Of a DNA stretch of 64,000 bases, positions 44,529-54,972 are shown piece by piece. The translations under genes and the position numbers were made by a program. Each line of letters begins with the position of its first letter. Position 1 is the stretch's first letter. Source of the stretch: Marinifilum breve (GTDB lineage: Bacteria; Bacteroidota; Bacteroidia; Bacteroidales; Marinifilaceae); the NCBI RefSeq assembly GCF_003202155.1, contig NZ_QFLI01000003.1, positions 310,001-374,000 on the forward strand. The letters are read 5' to 3'. Under the pieces are notes generated by a model. The model made no database searches and had not been told where the DNA came from. It saw only the letters and a program-made list of their open reading frames with translations.

Positions 44529-47500
44529 TTAAATCTGACCTCCCACACCCTTAAACTTCTCAACAAAAGAGGCAATTTTTTGGAAAACACTCTGCTTCTT
44601 TGTTAAGTATTGTGGATTCAATGGACTCATTTTTGGTAGAAGTTCATTGAGTTCAGTACCATTTTCACTCGCATATTCTCGTCGCAATGAAGTTGCAATG
44701 TATCGTTTTGCAGCCTCTTCATTAAGGTTTTCAACGACAATAAGTTCAGAAACTTCACTCTGTTGCTTTTTCTGTGCAAAGCCATAGAAAGCATCAATAA
44801 TGCTGACTTTATCCTGAAATGTATCAAGGTCTGTATTATTTATAAAATCGACAACCAAACTCTCTTTCGCACGGTTTCCAATACTGGCTCTAATCATGCG
44901 ACGTACTTCTTCAACTAAGGCATCTCTGTCTTTGGTCTTCTTATTATGCTCAAAAATCAACTCTAGAATATAGTCAAGGTCAATCTCTTGAGATTTTAGA
45001 AGATCTACCTCAAAAACAACATCATCCCAGTCAATGTCTGACTCTTCAGCATCTTTCCCTCTCTTTTCACGACGAAACCAATCACGAATATCATTATAGG
45101 TCGATCGGTAATCCTGAATAGTCCGCTCTTCTGGCACTTCAATATCTTGCATTGCAGCAATATCTTCATCAGTTACATAGTGAGCAGCCTTGAACTCTTC
45201 AACAGCTTTGGGATTATCCATATCAAGATTTTGGATAGCTTTTAAGCTGGTAAATTCATCATAGTTTTGAAGAGTATTTTCAAGACGAAGATATTCACCA
45301 AAAAGCTTAGTAAACTCTTTTTTATCTTTTTCTTTGACAATCTCATCCGGATTAGGAAATTTCTCATTTAACTCCTTTACTACATCATTATATCCACGAC
45401 GAGCTTCTCCACTTGCAATATCATCAAAGCCTTCCAAATACTCCTTATAGCTCTTTTCAATGACAACATTTTTCGTGTTACTATCACCAAAAAGGGTAAT
45501 CGCATCAACTGTAGCTGTTTCCAGATCTCTAAATGTAACAATATTACCAAAGGTTTTGGTAGCATCATAAATACGATTGGTACGTGAAAATGCTTGCATT
45601 AAGCCATGATATCGTAGGTTCTTATCTACAAAAAGTGTGTTTAGTGTAGGTGCATCAAAACCAGTAAGAAACATTCCAACCACTATCAGAAGGTCAACCT
45701 CTTTACTCTTTACTCTTTTGGCAAGGTCACGATAGTAGTTTTGGAACTCTTTACTATCAACTCCAAAACTGGTTTTAAACATCCCATTATAATCATTGAT
45801 TGCAGCAGTCAGAAACTCTTTCGCACTTGCATCCATTGCAGAAGGTTCAAAGTTCTCGTCAGGAATCTCACCTTTTGCACTTTGCTCTTCATTAGCAGCA
45901 AAGGAAAAGATGGTTGCAATCTTCAAAGGTTGATCACTCCCGATTTGTAACTTACGTATTTCTTCATAGTAGCATTTTGCAGCATCAACACAATTAACCG
46001 CAAACATTGCATTAAAGCCTTTTCCTCTCCCCTGCAGGCGATGAGTTTTCAACTTAAAGTTTCGTAAAATGTATTCAGATATTTCTTTGATACGTGCAGG
46101 ATGAAGCAAAGCTTTTTTATTTTCTGCTGCACTCAACTTCTTCTCGTCCTGTTCTTTTTCAATAGCTTTAAAATGAGGGCGTACATCATTGTAATCAACC
46201 TTAAACTTCAATACTTTCTCATCTCTAATCGCATCCGTAATTACATATGAATGTAATTCATGCCCGAAAACAGAAGCAGTATCTTCAGCTCCCAGAGCAT
46301 TATAACCTGCAAATATTGGAGTACCAGTAAAACCAAACTGATAGTATTTCTTAAATTTTTTTTTCAGGTTCTTTTGTGCCTCACCAAATTGAGAACGGTG
46401 TGCTTCATCAAAAATAAACACCACTTGCTTATCGTAAATGGAAAGACCATTCTCACTTTTCATGAGATTATTTAGTTTCTGAATCGTGGTAACAATGATC
46501 TTATTATCATCCTTATCAATATTTCGTTTCAAACCCGATGTACTTTCCGATCCATTCACACTATTGGGAGAGAATCGCTGATACTCTTTCATGGTCTGAA
46601 AGTCTAGATCCTTACGGTCTACCACAAAAAAGACTTTATCAACAAACTCAAGCTCTGTGGCTAGTCGTGCCGCTTTAAAACTTGTTAAGGTCTTTCCCGA
46701 TCCGGTGGTATGCCAAATATAACCACCACCTTCAGGTTTTGAATGACTTTTTGCTTCGTAAGAGCTTCTTATTTTCCACAAAATTCGTTCGGTAGCTGCA
46801 ATTTGATAGGGTCTCATAATAAGAAGCGTATCACTCACATCAAAAACGGAATAAGTAAGAAGTACCTTTAAAAGGGTATGCTTTTGAAAAAAGGTAACAG
46901 TAAAGTCTTTCAAATCTTTAATCAGGCTGTTATCAGACTTTGCCCAATTCATTGTAAAATCAAAACTATTTTTGTTCCTCTTTACCGTATTGGCAAAATA
47001 TCTGCTATCGGTACCGTTAGAGATTACAAAAACCTGCAAGTATTTAAAAAGGGAGTTCTTACTATTAAAGCTCTCTTTACTGTAACGGTGTACCTGATTA
47101 AAAGCCTCACGAATGGCAACACCTCGCTTTTTTAATTCTACTTGAACCAATGGTAAACCATTTACCAAAATGGTAACATCATAACGATTTGCCTGTGTGC
47201 CTTTTTGCTCAAACTGAGATATGACCTGTACCTTATTGCGTGCAATCTTCTCCTTATCTACCAGGTAGATGTTTTGAATATGCCCATCGTCAAATACAAA
47301 ATCGTAGATGTAGTCATCATGCAACTTCCTTGTTTTATCAATGAAATTCTCACCCGGTTTATCCAAATATTCTTCCACAAAACGAGACCATTCTTCATCA
47401 GAAAACTCCATATTGTTGAGAGTCTGTAGCTGTTCTTTTACATTGGCAAGCATTGTTTCCTGGTTGGTAATTTTTGGCAGGTAATCATAGCCCTGATTGC

Positions 47501-47639
47501 TCAAATCATTGATAAGCTCTCGCTCAAGATCAGCTTCAGTCTGATATTGAGTAGGCGGCTCATGTGCTTCCGAGAACTTGGTATACTTATCCAGAACAAT
47601 GAAGTTCTTTGTTTCAGCTATGGTTTTATATGCTTCCAT
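44529..47639 (-). CDS. hsdR: Type I restriction enzyme R subunit (HsdR, type IC)
   Basis: A 1036-residue motor and nuclease subunit. The N-terminal nuclease domain has the catalytic VQVELKKRG (E-x-K) motif. The helicase domains have Walker A TGSGKT (in [15 protein letters not shown]), the DEAH-box [15 protein letters not shown] and motif [13 protein letters not shown], and the end is KFKGVGGQI. As far as I remember the E. coli EcoR124I subunit (1038 residues), long stretches look almost the same, so it is a type IC family member. It translocates DNA and cuts it far from unmethylated sites. It is the last gene of the operon, 16 bases after the prrC-like gene. Confidence 0.96.
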   Translation of the reverse strand: MEAYKTIAETKNFIVLDKYTKFSEAHEPPTQYQTEADLERELINDLSNQGYDYLPKITNQETMLANVKEQLQTLNNMEFSDEEWSRFVEEYLDKPGENFIDKTRKLHDDYIYDFVFDDGHIQNIYLVDKEKIARNKVQVISQFEQKGTQANRYDVTILVNGLPLVQVELKKRGVAIREAFNQVHRYSKESFNSKNSLFKYLQVFVISNGTDSRYFANTVKRNKNSFDFTMNWAKSDNSLIKDLKDFTVTFFQKHTLLKVLLTYSVFDVSDTLLIMRPYQIAATERILWKIRSSYEAKSHSKPEGGGYIWHTTGSGKTLTSFKAARLATELEFVDKVFFVVDRKDLDFQTMKEYQRFSPNSVNGSESTSGLKRNIDKDDNKIIVTTIQKLNNLMKSENGLSIYDKQVVFIFDEAHRSQFGEAQKNLKKKFKKYYQFGFTGTPIFAGYNALGAEDTASVFGHELHSYVITDAIRDEKVLKFKVDYNDVRPHFKAIEKEQDEKKLSAAENKKALLHPARIKEISEYILRNFKLKTHRLQGRGKGFNAMFAVNCVDAAKCYYEEIRKLQIGSDQPLKIATIFSFAANEEQSAKGEIPDENFEPSAMDASAKEFLTAAINDYNGMFKTSFGVDSKEFQNYYRDLAKRVKSKEVDLLIVVGMFLTGFDAPTLNTLFVDKNLRYHGLMQAFSRTNRIYDATKTFGNIVTFRDLETATVDAITLFGDSNTKNVVIEKSYKEYLEGFDDIASGEARRGYNDVVKELNEKFPNPDEIVKEKDKKEFTKLFGEYLRLENTLQNYDEFTSLKAIQNLDMDNPKAVEEFKAAHYVTDEDIAAMQDIEVPEERTIQDYRSTYNDIRDWFRREKRGKDAEESDIDWDDVVFEVDLLKSQEIDLDYILELIFEHNKKTKDRDALVEEVRRMIRASIGNRAKESLVVDFINNTDLDTFQDKVSIIDAFYGFAQKKQQSEVSELIVVENLNEEAAKRYIATSLRREYASENGTELNELLPKMSPLNPQYLTKKQSVFQKIASFVEKFKGVGGQI

Positions 47640-47655
47640 ATTCTTCCTTTATTCT

Positions 47656-48807
47656 TTAGTTAACTAATGAATTGAAGCCATACTCTCTTTTTAACTCACG
47701 AACTAGGTAACTCAACACTCTTTTATCATTATCTTCTATCACAGAAGCTTCCTCTCCTGAAAATTTTCCATGACTAGAAAGATTAATAATACGGTTATAA
47801 TATGCCTCTCGGGATTCTTGAGGTAAAAGGTCTCTCCATTTATTATAACCAAGAAATGTTGAGGTTTTTTCTAATATGTTACGAAGGAAGTTATAGTGAT
47901 ACTTTTGAATGGCATCTTCTTCAATTGCTCTTTCAATTTCAGATAAAAGTAAAAGGTGATAAGAAAAAGGAGAATCATTAGGTTGATCCAAAAGAGAAAA
48001 AGTTCCGTCATTTAATTTTTCTAAACGCTTTTTTGTGGAATGTTTTACCTTAAATCCAGTACTACTATCAGGATTATTAAATTCGTTGAATAGCACATTA
48101 TAGAATAATGGATTATGGGTCGTTATAACAAACTTCAATCCAGACTTGGTAGACCAATCAAAATAACTTGATTTTATCAATACTGCTATATTAACTGCCA
48201 ATTCAATTAAATGTGTGTCATCCAGTGAACTCACAGGATCGTCAATGAAAATATATTCTAAATCATCAAATTGATTAGTTTGTCGCTCACCTTCCTCCTC
48301 ATTTAAATTTTCAACAATTAATTCTAAAAAGCTAAAGAAAACACTCCAAATAAAGTTGCTTTCTTCACCTTTTGAAATTTTAACATTCTCTATACTTGCA
48401 GCGTTACCACGGTTAATTGAAAATTCTACCTCTGAATAGTCAGAATTAAAGGTTGGTATTAAAGATGGACTTGTATAGTGTTGAAAATTACTAATAATAT
48501 TGTTTTCCTGTCCCTGCTCAACAAGCACCCAATTAGTAAAATTATTTGGTCGAACAATAAGTTTTCTATTAGTGTCCGAATCCAAATCGTTATCCCAGAA
48601 GAAGAGATCTTCCGTAAAAGCATTATAATATAACACTTTAACCCTCAACTCTTCTGATTCTCCTTCCTCAATTACTTTGGGAGCAATTAATTCCTTAAAC
48701 TCACGTGATAATCGAGTTTTACCCACTCCATTAAATGCGTAGATTAATTGTACTTTTTTGTCGCTACCTTGTAGTTCTCGTGCTATTTCTGTTAATGTCT
48801 GCCCCAT
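47656..48807 (-). CDS. prrC: PrrC-type anticodon nuclease (ABC-ATPase tRNase)
   Basis: A 383-residue protein in two parts. The N-terminal ABC-ATPase has Walker A AFNGVGKT (24-31), signature ISKGEE (144-149), Walker [14 protein letters not shown] (185-197) and H-loop His231 in VITTHNP. The C-terminal 110 residues hold the PrrC nuclease triad pattern: R-x3-E (Arg309, Glu313 in LRNILEKTS) and His346 in NLSSHG, spaced like Arg320/Glu324/His356 of E. coli PrrC (numbers from memory). The long coiled coil and zinc hook of RloC are absent. The gene sits between hsdS (1 base gap) and hsdR (16 bases), the known prr order. It would stay silent while the restriction complex holds it and cleave tRNA, probably tRNA-Lys, when phage inhibits restriction. 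Confidence 0.9.
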   Translation of the reverse strand: MGQTLTEIARELQGSDKKVQLIYAFNGVGKTRLSREFKELIAPKVIEEGESEELRVKVLYYNAFTEDLFFWDNDLDSDTNRKLIVRPNNFTNWVLVEQGQENNIISNFQHYTSPSLIPTFNSDYSEVEFSINRGNAASIENVKISKGEESNFIWSVFFSFLELIVENLNEEEGERQTNQFDDLEYIFIDDPVSSLDDTHLIELAVNIAVLIKSSYFDWSTKSGLKFVITTHNPLFYNVLFNEFNNPDSSTGFKVKHSTKKRLEKLNDGTFSLLDQPNDSPFSYHLLLLSEIERAIEEDAIQKYHYNFLRNILEKTSTFLGYNKWRDLLPQESREAYYNRIINLSSHGKFSGEEASVIEDNDKRVLSYLVRELKREYGFNSLVN

Positions 48808-48808
48808 A

Positions 48809-50017
48809 CTATGCCTCTATTTCTTTTTTAGGGAATGTTAGTAATAGATCTCTATAATATTCATACTGCTTTTTTCTTAACTCTATCTCTTTCGGTAATC
48901 CTTCACTAATGGAGCTGGTTATGGTGTCGAATTTGTCGAGAATGGAGACGATGCGTTTTTGTTCTTCTATTGGTGGAATAGGGAATATAATTTTTGCTAA
49001 ATCCTTTGCTGAAACATCAATCACTTTAGCTCCTTTAGCATATTTCCTTTTCTTTTTTGCAAACATAGTCGTCTGAGTATAATAGGCAAAAAACTTACCT
49101 ATAATATGGGAATTAGGCTTAAAAATAGTAGCATGCCCACCAGTAACGGCTGGTTCTTTACCAAGATAAACAACAGATTTTCCAACATCCTCAAGGTTTT
49201 CGCTTGTGTTAGTTACAATTACATCGCCTGTGTTGACTTTTTTTAATTTCTTAGCTGTCTCGGGAGAGACAAAAGAAATAGTCTCTTGTGTATGTGTCCC
49301 GTAGTGAGTATATATCTGACCATAGTGTATAGCTGGAATTCCCTTTTCAGTAAAGTCTGATTTTGGTAATCCATTACCACGAACTAACTCACCAACCTCG
49401 TCTAGCTTTTTCCACTCGACTTCTCCTTCTTCGAAAGTCAATAACTGATCACGATAATAACTATACTGCTTTTTACGGGCTGTTAGCTCTGCTGTTAGCT
49501 CTGCTGTTAGCTCTGCTGTTAGCTCTGTAAATGTATCAAGAATACGAACTATTTCTTGTTGTATTTTTAACGATTTTTTGTGGTCTTCTGGGCAAGGGAT
49601 CGGAATTTGGAGTTTAGACAAGTCTGACTTATTGACAGCTGGCACTCCCCCCTCTTTTTTTAGGCCTAAAATTAATTGATTTTCAGATTGAAGAAAATAG
49701 AATAGGTATTTGTTAATCAATCTAGATTCATCTATTGATTTTAGCTTGTAACATAAAGGTCCTAACCAAAAGGAATTAGTTTGATATCCTACATAACCTA
49801 TACCTCCTTGCCCTCTGGAAGGAGTTGTAACAGTGTCTCCATCACAGTTACAACTATGGCAATAGCCCGACCTAGTTGTTCCTGCATTGATATAGTCAAA
49901 ACACGTTGGTTCTTCAACAATATTTGATGGTTTTTGTCCTGTATTAATATCTACAACATCCCCTAAACTTTTCCACTCAACCTCAACCCCCTCTAACAAT
50001 TTCTCTATATAACTCAT
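48809..50017 (-). CDS. hsdS: Type I specificity subunit HsdS (type IC, TAEL repeats)
   Basis: A 402-residue protein with two target-recognition domains (about 20-155 and 200-350) separated by a central conserved region and followed by a C-terminal one. The central region has ELTA four times and then [15 protein letters not shown]; the C-terminal region has [16 protein letters not shown], the two halves of the coiled-coil spacer. The flanks [15 protein letters not shown] and IPIPCPE look like EcoR124I HsdS (recollection), while the recognition domains appear different, so the DNA target is probably new. It overlaps the hsdM stop by 4 bases (ATGA), indicating coupled translation. Confidence 0.95.
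   Translation of the reverse strand: MSYIEKLLEGVEVEWKSLGDVVDINTGQKPSNIVEEPTCFDYINAGTTRSGYCHSCNCDGDTVTTPSRGQGGIGYVGYQTNSFWLGPLCYKLKSIDESRLINKYLFYFLQSENQLILGLKKEGGVPAVNKSDLSKLQIPIPCPEDHKKSLKIQQEIVRILDTFTELTAELTAELTAELTARKKQYSYYRDQLLTFEEGEVEWKKLDEVGELVRGNGLPKSDFTEKGIPAIHYGQIYTHYGTHTQETISFVSPETAKKLKKVNTGDVIVTNTSENLEDVGKSVVYLGKEPAVTGGHATIFKPNSHIIGKFFAYYTQTTMFAKKKRKYAKGAKVIDVSAKDLAKIIFPIPPIEEQKRIVSILDKFDTITSSISEGLPKEIELRKKQYEYYRDLLLTFPKKEIEA
49479..49526. repeat. Four perfect 12-bp repeats in hsdS
   Basis: GCTGTTAGCTCT is repeated four times without a break and encodes ELTA x4 (three complete TAEL) on the minus strand. In EcoR124 enzymes two or three TAEL repeats set the spacing between the two half-sites (N6 or N7). 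Slippage would change specificity in frame. Confidence 0.95.
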
Positions 50018-51561
50018 ACCTCAATCTCCTTTACAATAGCATCAATATCCACACGAAGCGCATCAATTTTACTCACAGTAGCAGCAATCTCTTTATTCAA
50101 CTTTTCAATGTCAATCACTTCGCGAGTATCTTTAGCTTCAACATAGGAGCTTACCGATAAATTGTAGTCATTTTCGGCTATTGTAGTATTGTCTACGTTT
50201 GATGCAACATATTCTATATCCTTCTTACTATCGAACACCTCCATGATATCATCGATATGATCGTCAGTAAGAACATTGTTATTGATCTCTTTTTTAAAGA
50301 AATTTTCACCACTAGCATCAATAAACTGGGTGGTGTTTTCTTTTTTACTTTTGGAAAGAACAAGAATATTCACCGCTATAGAAGTACCAAAGAATAAATT
50401 TGGTGCTAAGGAGATAACAGTCTCTACAAAATTATTATCTACCAAGTACTTTCTAATCTTTTGTTCTGCTCCACCTCGATAGAATATACCAGGAAAACAA
50501 ACAATAGCTGCACGACCTTTACCCGATAGATAACTCAATGCATGAAGAACAAAGGCAAAATCTGCCTTCGATTTAGGAGCTAACACGCCCGCAGGAGCAA
50601 AGCGATCATCATTAATAAGAGTTGGATCATCGCTACCAATCCATTTTACCGAGTAGGGCGGATTAGAAACAATGGCATCAAAAGGTTTGTCATCCCATAA
50701 TTGAGGATCTGTTAACGTATTGCCAAGCTGAATATTAAACTTATCGTAGTTGATGTTGTGCAAAAACATATTCATACGTGCCAAGTTATAGGTGGTATGA
50801 TTGATCTCCTGACCAAAAAAGCCATCTTGAATGATATGATCATCAAAGTGTTTCTTCGCCTGTAGCAAAAGAGAACCTGAACCGGCAGCAGGGTCATAAA
50901 TTTTATTTACCGCCTTTTGTTTGTGCATGGCCAGTTTTGCAATCAACTTAGATACATTTTGAGGCGTGAAAAACTCTCCTCCCGATTTTCCTGCATTGGC
51001 AGCGTAATTGGAAATCAAAAACTCGTAAGCATCACCAAAAAGATCTATCTCATTATCTTCGAACTTACCTTGCTTTAAATCTTCTACTCCTTTGATTACA
51101 GCAGCCAAACGGTTGTTTTTTTCCTCCACTGTATTTCCTAAACGATTACTTGTAGTATCGAAATCGGCAAATAATCCTTTAATATCATCCTCTGATGCAT
51201 AACCATTGGCTGAACTCTCAATAGCAGAGAAAATAGCTGCTAAATCCGTGTTCAGATTTTTATTATCATTTGCATTCTTTGCTATATTAACAAAAAGCTG
51301 ACTAGGGTAGATAAAGTACCCCTTAGTCTTTACGGCGTCCTCTTTTATTTCAGGAGTAATAATATCATCTGATAAAGAAGCATAATTGATGCTATCATCT
51401 CCTGCTTCAATATAGTTGATGAAATTTTCACTTATAAAGCGATAGAAGAGAGTTCCTAAAACAAATTGTTTGAAATCCCATCCATCAACAGAGCCGCGAA
51501 CATCATTCGCTATCTTCCATATTTGAGCTTGTAGTTCGGCTCTTTGTATCGTACTTGTCAT
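50014..51561 (-). CDS. hsdM: Type I DNA methyltransferase subunit HsdM (type IC)
   Basis: A 515-residue N6-adenine methyltransferase. HsdM_N helical domain (1-150) is followed by the catalytic domain with motif [11 protein letters not shown] and motif [10 protein letters not shown] (around residues 220-310), then [15 protein letters not shown] typical of type I M subunits. The start [20 protein letters not shown] is close to EcoR124I HsdM as I recall it. It methylates both strands at the target together with HsdS and is the first gene of the four-gene operon. A 14-bp inverted repeat lies about 60 bases upstream. Confidence 0.96.
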   Translation of the reverse strand: MTSTIQRAELQAQIWKIANDVRGSVDGWDFKQFVLGTLFYRFISENFINYIEAGDDSINYASLSDDIITPEIKEDAVKTKGYFIYPSQLFVNIAKNANDNKNLNTDLAAIFSAIESSANGYASEDDIKGLFADFDTTSNRLGNTVEEKNNRLAAVIKGVEDLKQGKFEDNEIDLFGDAYEFLISNYAANAGKSGGEFFTPQNVSKLIAKLAMHKQKAVNKIYDPAAGSGSLLLQAKKHFDDHIIQDGFFGQEINHTTYNLARMNMFLHNINYDKFNIQLGNTLTDPQLWDDKPFDAIVSNPPYSVKWIGSDDPTLINDDRFAPAGVLAPKSKADFAFVLHALSYLSGKGRAAIVCFPGIFYRGGAEQKIRKYLVDNNFVETVISLAPNLFFGTSIAVNILVLSKSKKENTTQFIDASGENFFKKEINNNVLTDDHIDDIMEVFDSKKDIEYVASNVDNTTIAENDYNLSVSSYVEAKDTREVIDIEKLNKEIAATVSKIDALRVDIDAIVKEIEV

Positions 51562-51620
51562 TATATCTTTTTAAATCGTTATTCCTAATTATTAGAATTT
51601 CACTAATTCTCGTATCATAA

Positions 51621-51652
51621 TTGTGCATATATCCAAAAGGATATATGCACAA
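51621..51652. promoter_or_regulatory. Perfect 14-bp inverted repeat upstream of hsdM
   Basis: TTGTGCATATATCC (51621-51634), loop AAAA, and the exact complement at 51639-51652. No T run follows on either strand, so it is more likely an operator or a cis-regulatory hairpin than a terminator. It lies about 60 bases before hsdM. Confidence 0.55.
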
Positions 51653-51994
51653 ATATTGTATGACATGTCAAATATAGGAATAAAAAAACCATAATTTAAT
51701 GAAGTATAGATAAGGCTAAACTAACATGTAAAATTAAATAATAATTTATGCGATTTGATAAAAAGCAAATTATTCAAGTCTATATAGATATTATTTCACA
51801 ATACCACCCCCCACTATCACACCTCATATAAACACCTCATTATAAGCAGTTAGAAAAACACCAATGTTATAAATTTCTCATATCAATCATCTCCCAAAAT
51901 TGATTTTCACTTACCACTTAATCTTCTTAAAAAGCTACAATTTCATTCTAACAAGACAGTATAATTTATGGTGCAACCATAAAAATCATACTAG

Positions 51995-52042
51995 CCATAC
52001 ATACCAGTTTTACAATATATACCATACATACCAGCTTTACAA
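51995..52042. repeat. Direct repeat of 21 bp, 27-bp spacing
   Basis: CCATACATACCAGTTTTACA and CCATACATACCAGCTTTACA (51995 and 52022), one difference, each followed by A. The rest of 51660-51990 is AT-rich with no gene that I accept. Confidence 0.5.
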
Positions 52043-52063
52043 AACTTCCAATTTATACCAAAT

Positions 52064-52096
52064 AAAAAGAGTCAAACTCTAAGTCTGACTCTTTTA
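52064..52096. terminator. Terminator near the 139-residue gene
   Basis: AAAAGAGTCA and TGACTCTTTT (52065-52074 with 52086-52095) pair around an 11-base loop, with A and T flanks on both sides. It lies downstream of the minus-strand gene at 52155. Confidence 0.75.
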
Positions 52097-52154
52097 TTAT
52101 CACAAGGCTGTTAAATCTATAATACATACAAAAGATTCTAAATAACACCACACT

Positions 52155-52574
52155 TTACCTGTTCAACCCTTCATCCATTTTCCTAATCTCCTCTTCATCA
52201 AAACCACTAAAAGTCATTTCCCATATACAATGAGCAATAACATCAACTTCCGAAAAATTTTCAAGACTTTCAGAATTAACAGCCATACCTGCCCATTCAT
52301 TCCAAGGTGTTAACATCAAACTATAAGTCATAGGAGAACTATCTGATTCTTTTTCAGACAAACTTCGAGCATTAACATGAACATATTTTTGTCCATTATC
52401 ATCCATATTCTGTACGACAATCTCATACTCACTTTCTTGATGTTCTATGATCTTAAGTTTCTCAAAAACTAGCTTATAACCTTCTATATTACGATTTGAA
52501 TCTGTGTACAAATTGCACAAAGCTGTTCGAACTTCACCCCATTTATATTTTACTATTAAATCTTTTAGATTCAT
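52155..52574 (-). CDS. Unknown protein, island accessory gene
   Basis: A 139-residue soluble, acidic protein. It resembles a small family of Bacteroidota proteins with a Trp-rich middle (LTPWNEWAGMAV) and the end IWEMTFSGFDEEEIRKM; I think of DUF6557 but am unsure. There is no signal peptide or membrane segment. It is the last of three minus-strand genes after the relaxase, with a terminator behind it. No function is assigned. Confidence 0.55.
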   Translation of the reverse strand: MNLKDLIVKYKWGEVRTALCNLYTDSNRNIEGYKLVFEKLKIIEHQESEYEIVVQNMDDNGQKYVHVNARSLSEKESDSSPMTYSLMLTPWNEWAGMAVNSESLENFSEVDVIAHCIWEMTFSGFDEEEIRKMDEGLNR

Positions 52575-52662
52575 TCTACGAATGATTTAAATTTCACATC
52601 TTTTTTAAACACACAGAAACCCCATTAAAATCTTCACTGCTAAATTTATCTAAGAAAGGACA

Positions 52663-52971
52663 CTAATTTTTGTTTTTAAGAATACCATAAAAAAAAGAAT
52701 TACAAATACCTTTCATTTCTGCCCAAGCATATTCCATCCCTTGAACACCTTGTTCTCCACTTGTTACAGATCTTGTAATTTCATATTGATATGTAGCAAA
52801 CGCTCTTATTTTCATTTGTTCCAGTTCATATGAATCAGTAAATAGAATTGCCTCCAATTCAAATTCATCAGCTATATAATCTTCTATTTTCTTCCATGCT
52901 GGAGACTGCTTCATCAGCTCCTTCTCATTATCATCTGCTGGATAGTATTGACTTACTAAATTTCTTACCAT
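52663..52971 (-). CDS. Unknown small protein next to the relaxase
   Basis: A 102-residue protein. The N-terminal half is charged (YYPADDNEKELMKQSPAWKK), the second half helical with EQMKIRAFATYQYEI; there is no signal peptide or recognised motif. It lies 31 bases after the relaxase on the same strand and 88 bases before the next gene, so it may be co-transcribed with the mobilization gene. Codon use resembles other island genes. No function is proposed. Confidence 0.5.
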   Translation of the reverse strand: MVRNLVSQYYPADDNEKELMKQSPAWKKIEDYIADEFELEAILFTDSYELEQMKIRAFATYQYEITRSVTSGEQGVQGMEYAWAEMKGICNSFFYGILKNKN

Positions 52972-53002
52972 GAACTAAATTTAACTTCTTATTATGAGAG
53001 TA

Positions 53003-54523
53003 TCAAATCTCCATTCCCTTATTTCTTCTTTTTATTTCTTCCTCTTCTTCATCAGATTTTTCACCTAAATCAACACTACCAGTATTTATTGGTATAGATT
53101 TATTCTGGATTTTATCATTTTGAATTTCTGGTAAATTCTGTGCGAATCTTGATTCAATAAAATCAGTTAAACTTTCTTTTCCAGCATCAATCTCAAATCC
53201 TCCAAATTGATAAAGCAGCTTTTCATCCCCAATCTCAACCTTAATAGATTTTTCATTTAAATAATCAATAAAATCATCTAAACTGGTTGAATACTCAATT
53301 GCTTCTGTAATTATACCTTTAAGTTTATGTGTTGAAAGAATTTTCGACATATTAACACCTCTTAATTCGCTCTCCTTTACCTCTATTTCATTATACAAGA
53401 ACTTTGATTCTTTATCATTGCCATTATAAAAGACAATTCCATTGTCTTTTATAAATTCATTAAAATCAATCAAAGTCCGATTCTTTTCAAATTTCTTGAT
53501 TACCTCAAAAATATAGTCCTTTGCATTTTCTTTATTGGAGATCTCTATGGTATCATTAATCTTTGACAGTGTAATTTTTCTATCAACAACACTAGCTTTA
53601 AATGATTCTCCTTTATACAAAAATGAATAGCCATTCTTTGATTTATTCATTCGAATCAATATTCCCATTTTTTCAATTGCTTCAAAAAAATCATCACGCC
53701 CTTTGTAATTTCGATTTAATGATTCCTTAAGGCAATTTCTAAGATCCGATAGAATATTAGCCCGAAACTCTTGCTCAATATTGTATTTGCTCAACTTCTT
53801 ATAAAGCTCTCCTCCATTAACATTAATTCCTTTAAACTCAAAGCAGATCACTTTTCCACTATTTTTAAATTCTAAGCCAATATTTTTCTTCATTAATGAA
53901 TTTTTAAAGTCCTCAAAATTCGTAGACTTTTCAGATTTTAATGTTCGAAAAACAGTCTTGGCTAAGTTTGATTTTCCTTGCTTGGTAAGCTCATTGTTTA
54001 AAATATATTTTTCATTTTTTGAACCATTTTCAAAAAATGATTCTGATGATAAGAGTAACATTTCTTTTCCTTTTCCAACTTCCGCAGTTTGCTCCAGGTC
54101 ATATTGTTTTTCCAACTGTCTTAAAATATTTCTACTTCTTACTTTTTCAAAACTATCAGCAACGCATTTGACATCTAGGCCTATTCTATTTACTGCAATA
54201 TGTACATGCAGTCTTTCCGTATCATTATGCCTTACCATTACATACTGATTCTTCATGTACCCCATATCTTCAAGATATTTATCTGCAATTTCTATTAGTT
54301 TTTCATTATCTAGTTTTTCTTCATCACTCTTTGCAAAAGAGAGAACAAAATGCTTGATCGGTTTTTCTATTCTTGGATTACATTGTGATAACATATTAAA
54401 CTCCCAAGTAATTCTATCAACTCCATCACTTAAGACTGTCTTCTGAAGTATTTCAGAGTCATCTTTAAATAGATACTCTAGCAATCCCTTAATATCTTTT
54501 CCTGTGGTTATTCTTCCTATCAT
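53003..54523 (-). CDS. Mobilization relaxase (MobA-like)
   Basis: A 506-residue relaxase. The N-terminal catalytic domain has the relaxase pattern MIGRITTGKDIKGLLEYLF, HFVLSFAKSDEEK and RHNDTERLHVHIAVNR with His99, His106 and His108 as the metal-binding histidines. The C-terminal 300 residues are charged and helical with no primase motif. Such proteins nick the transfer origin and pilot the strand during mobilization. It acts with the MobC-like protein at 58697, whose gene lies 4.2 kb away. There is no conjugation (type IV secretion) gene in the window, so the island would need a helper. Confidence 0.88.
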   Translation of the reverse strand: MIGRITTGKDIKGLLEYLFKDDSEILQKTVLSDGVDRITWEFNMLSQCNPRIEKPIKHFVLSFAKSDEEKLDNEKLIEIADKYLEDMGYMKNQYVMVRHNDTERLHVHIAVNRIGLDVKCVADSFEKVRSRNILRQLEKQYDLEQTAEVGKGKEMLLLSSESFFENGSKNEKYILNNELTKQGKSNLAKTVFRTLKSEKSTNFEDFKNSLMKKNIGLEFKNSGKVICFEFKGINVNGGELYKKLSKYNIEQEFRANILSDLRNCLKESLNRNYKGRDDFFEAIEKMGILIRMNKSKNGYSFLYKGESFKASVVDRKITLSKINDTIEISNKENAKDYIFEVIKKFEKNRTLIDFNEFIKDNGIVFYNGNDKESKFLYNEIEVKESELRGVNMSKILSTHKLKGIITEAIEYSTSLDDFIDYLNEKSIKVEIGDEKLLYQFGGFEIDAGKESLTDFIESRFAQNLPEIQNDKIQNKSIPINTGSVDLGEKSDEEEEEIKRRNKGMEI

Positions 54524-54611
54524 ATTCCATTTTTAAAAATTGCAAGGTGTACCGAGCAATTTATTTTTGATAAAAAACAAGAGTTAATGAGACTTGCGAA
54601 TGGTTCCAGAT

Positions 54612-54629
54612 TTCAAAACGGAGTTTTGA
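54612..54629. other. Candidate transfer origin (oriT) hairpin
   Basis: TCAAAAC-GGA-GTTTTGA is a 7-bp inverted repeat (54613-54619 with 54623-54629) upstream of the relaxase gene, where oriT often lies. There is no nick-site consensus that I can confirm. Confidence 0.3.
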
Positions 54630-54706
54630 GATACGGAAAACACATCTTGCTACCTTCCAAAACTGTCTATTGAATATTATTTTAATATACTAACACAATA
54701 TTGTAA

Positions 54707-54945
54707 CAGTATAAACACAGCATAGACACAGCATTTGCACAGAATTCATACAGCATAGACACAGCATTTGCACAGAATTCATACAGTATTTACACAGCAT
54801 CTACACAGCAAATGCACAGCTTGTAATACAATATTTAACACCAAAATCTAGAAATGAAATGTAAAAAGCAGCATTAACACAGCATAGACACAGTATTATA
54901 ACAGTATACACGCAGCATAACAACAGTATATACACAACATTGAAA
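54707..54945. repeat. Array of 18 iteron-like 11-bp repeats
   Basis: Tandem 11-mers, consensus CAGCATAGACA, run without break for 11 units (54707-54827) and, after 41 bases, seven more (54869-54945). A perfect 33-bp double unit (54718-54750) is repeated at 54751-54783. The period equals one helical turn. It lies between the relaxase gene and the RHH-like/ParA genes, so a centromere-like partition site or replication iterons are the main options. Confidence 0.85.
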
Positions 54946-54972
54946 AAGTAAATCTTGGCTCAGACTCCAGAA

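Noticed and set aside
47656-48807. RloC or a generic OLD/AAA_15 protein
   Set aside because: No coiled coil or zinc hook and no TOPRIM domain; length and position match PrrC instead.
54707-54945. CRISPR array
   Set aside because: Units are 11 bp with no spacers of constant length and no cas genes; this is an iteron array.
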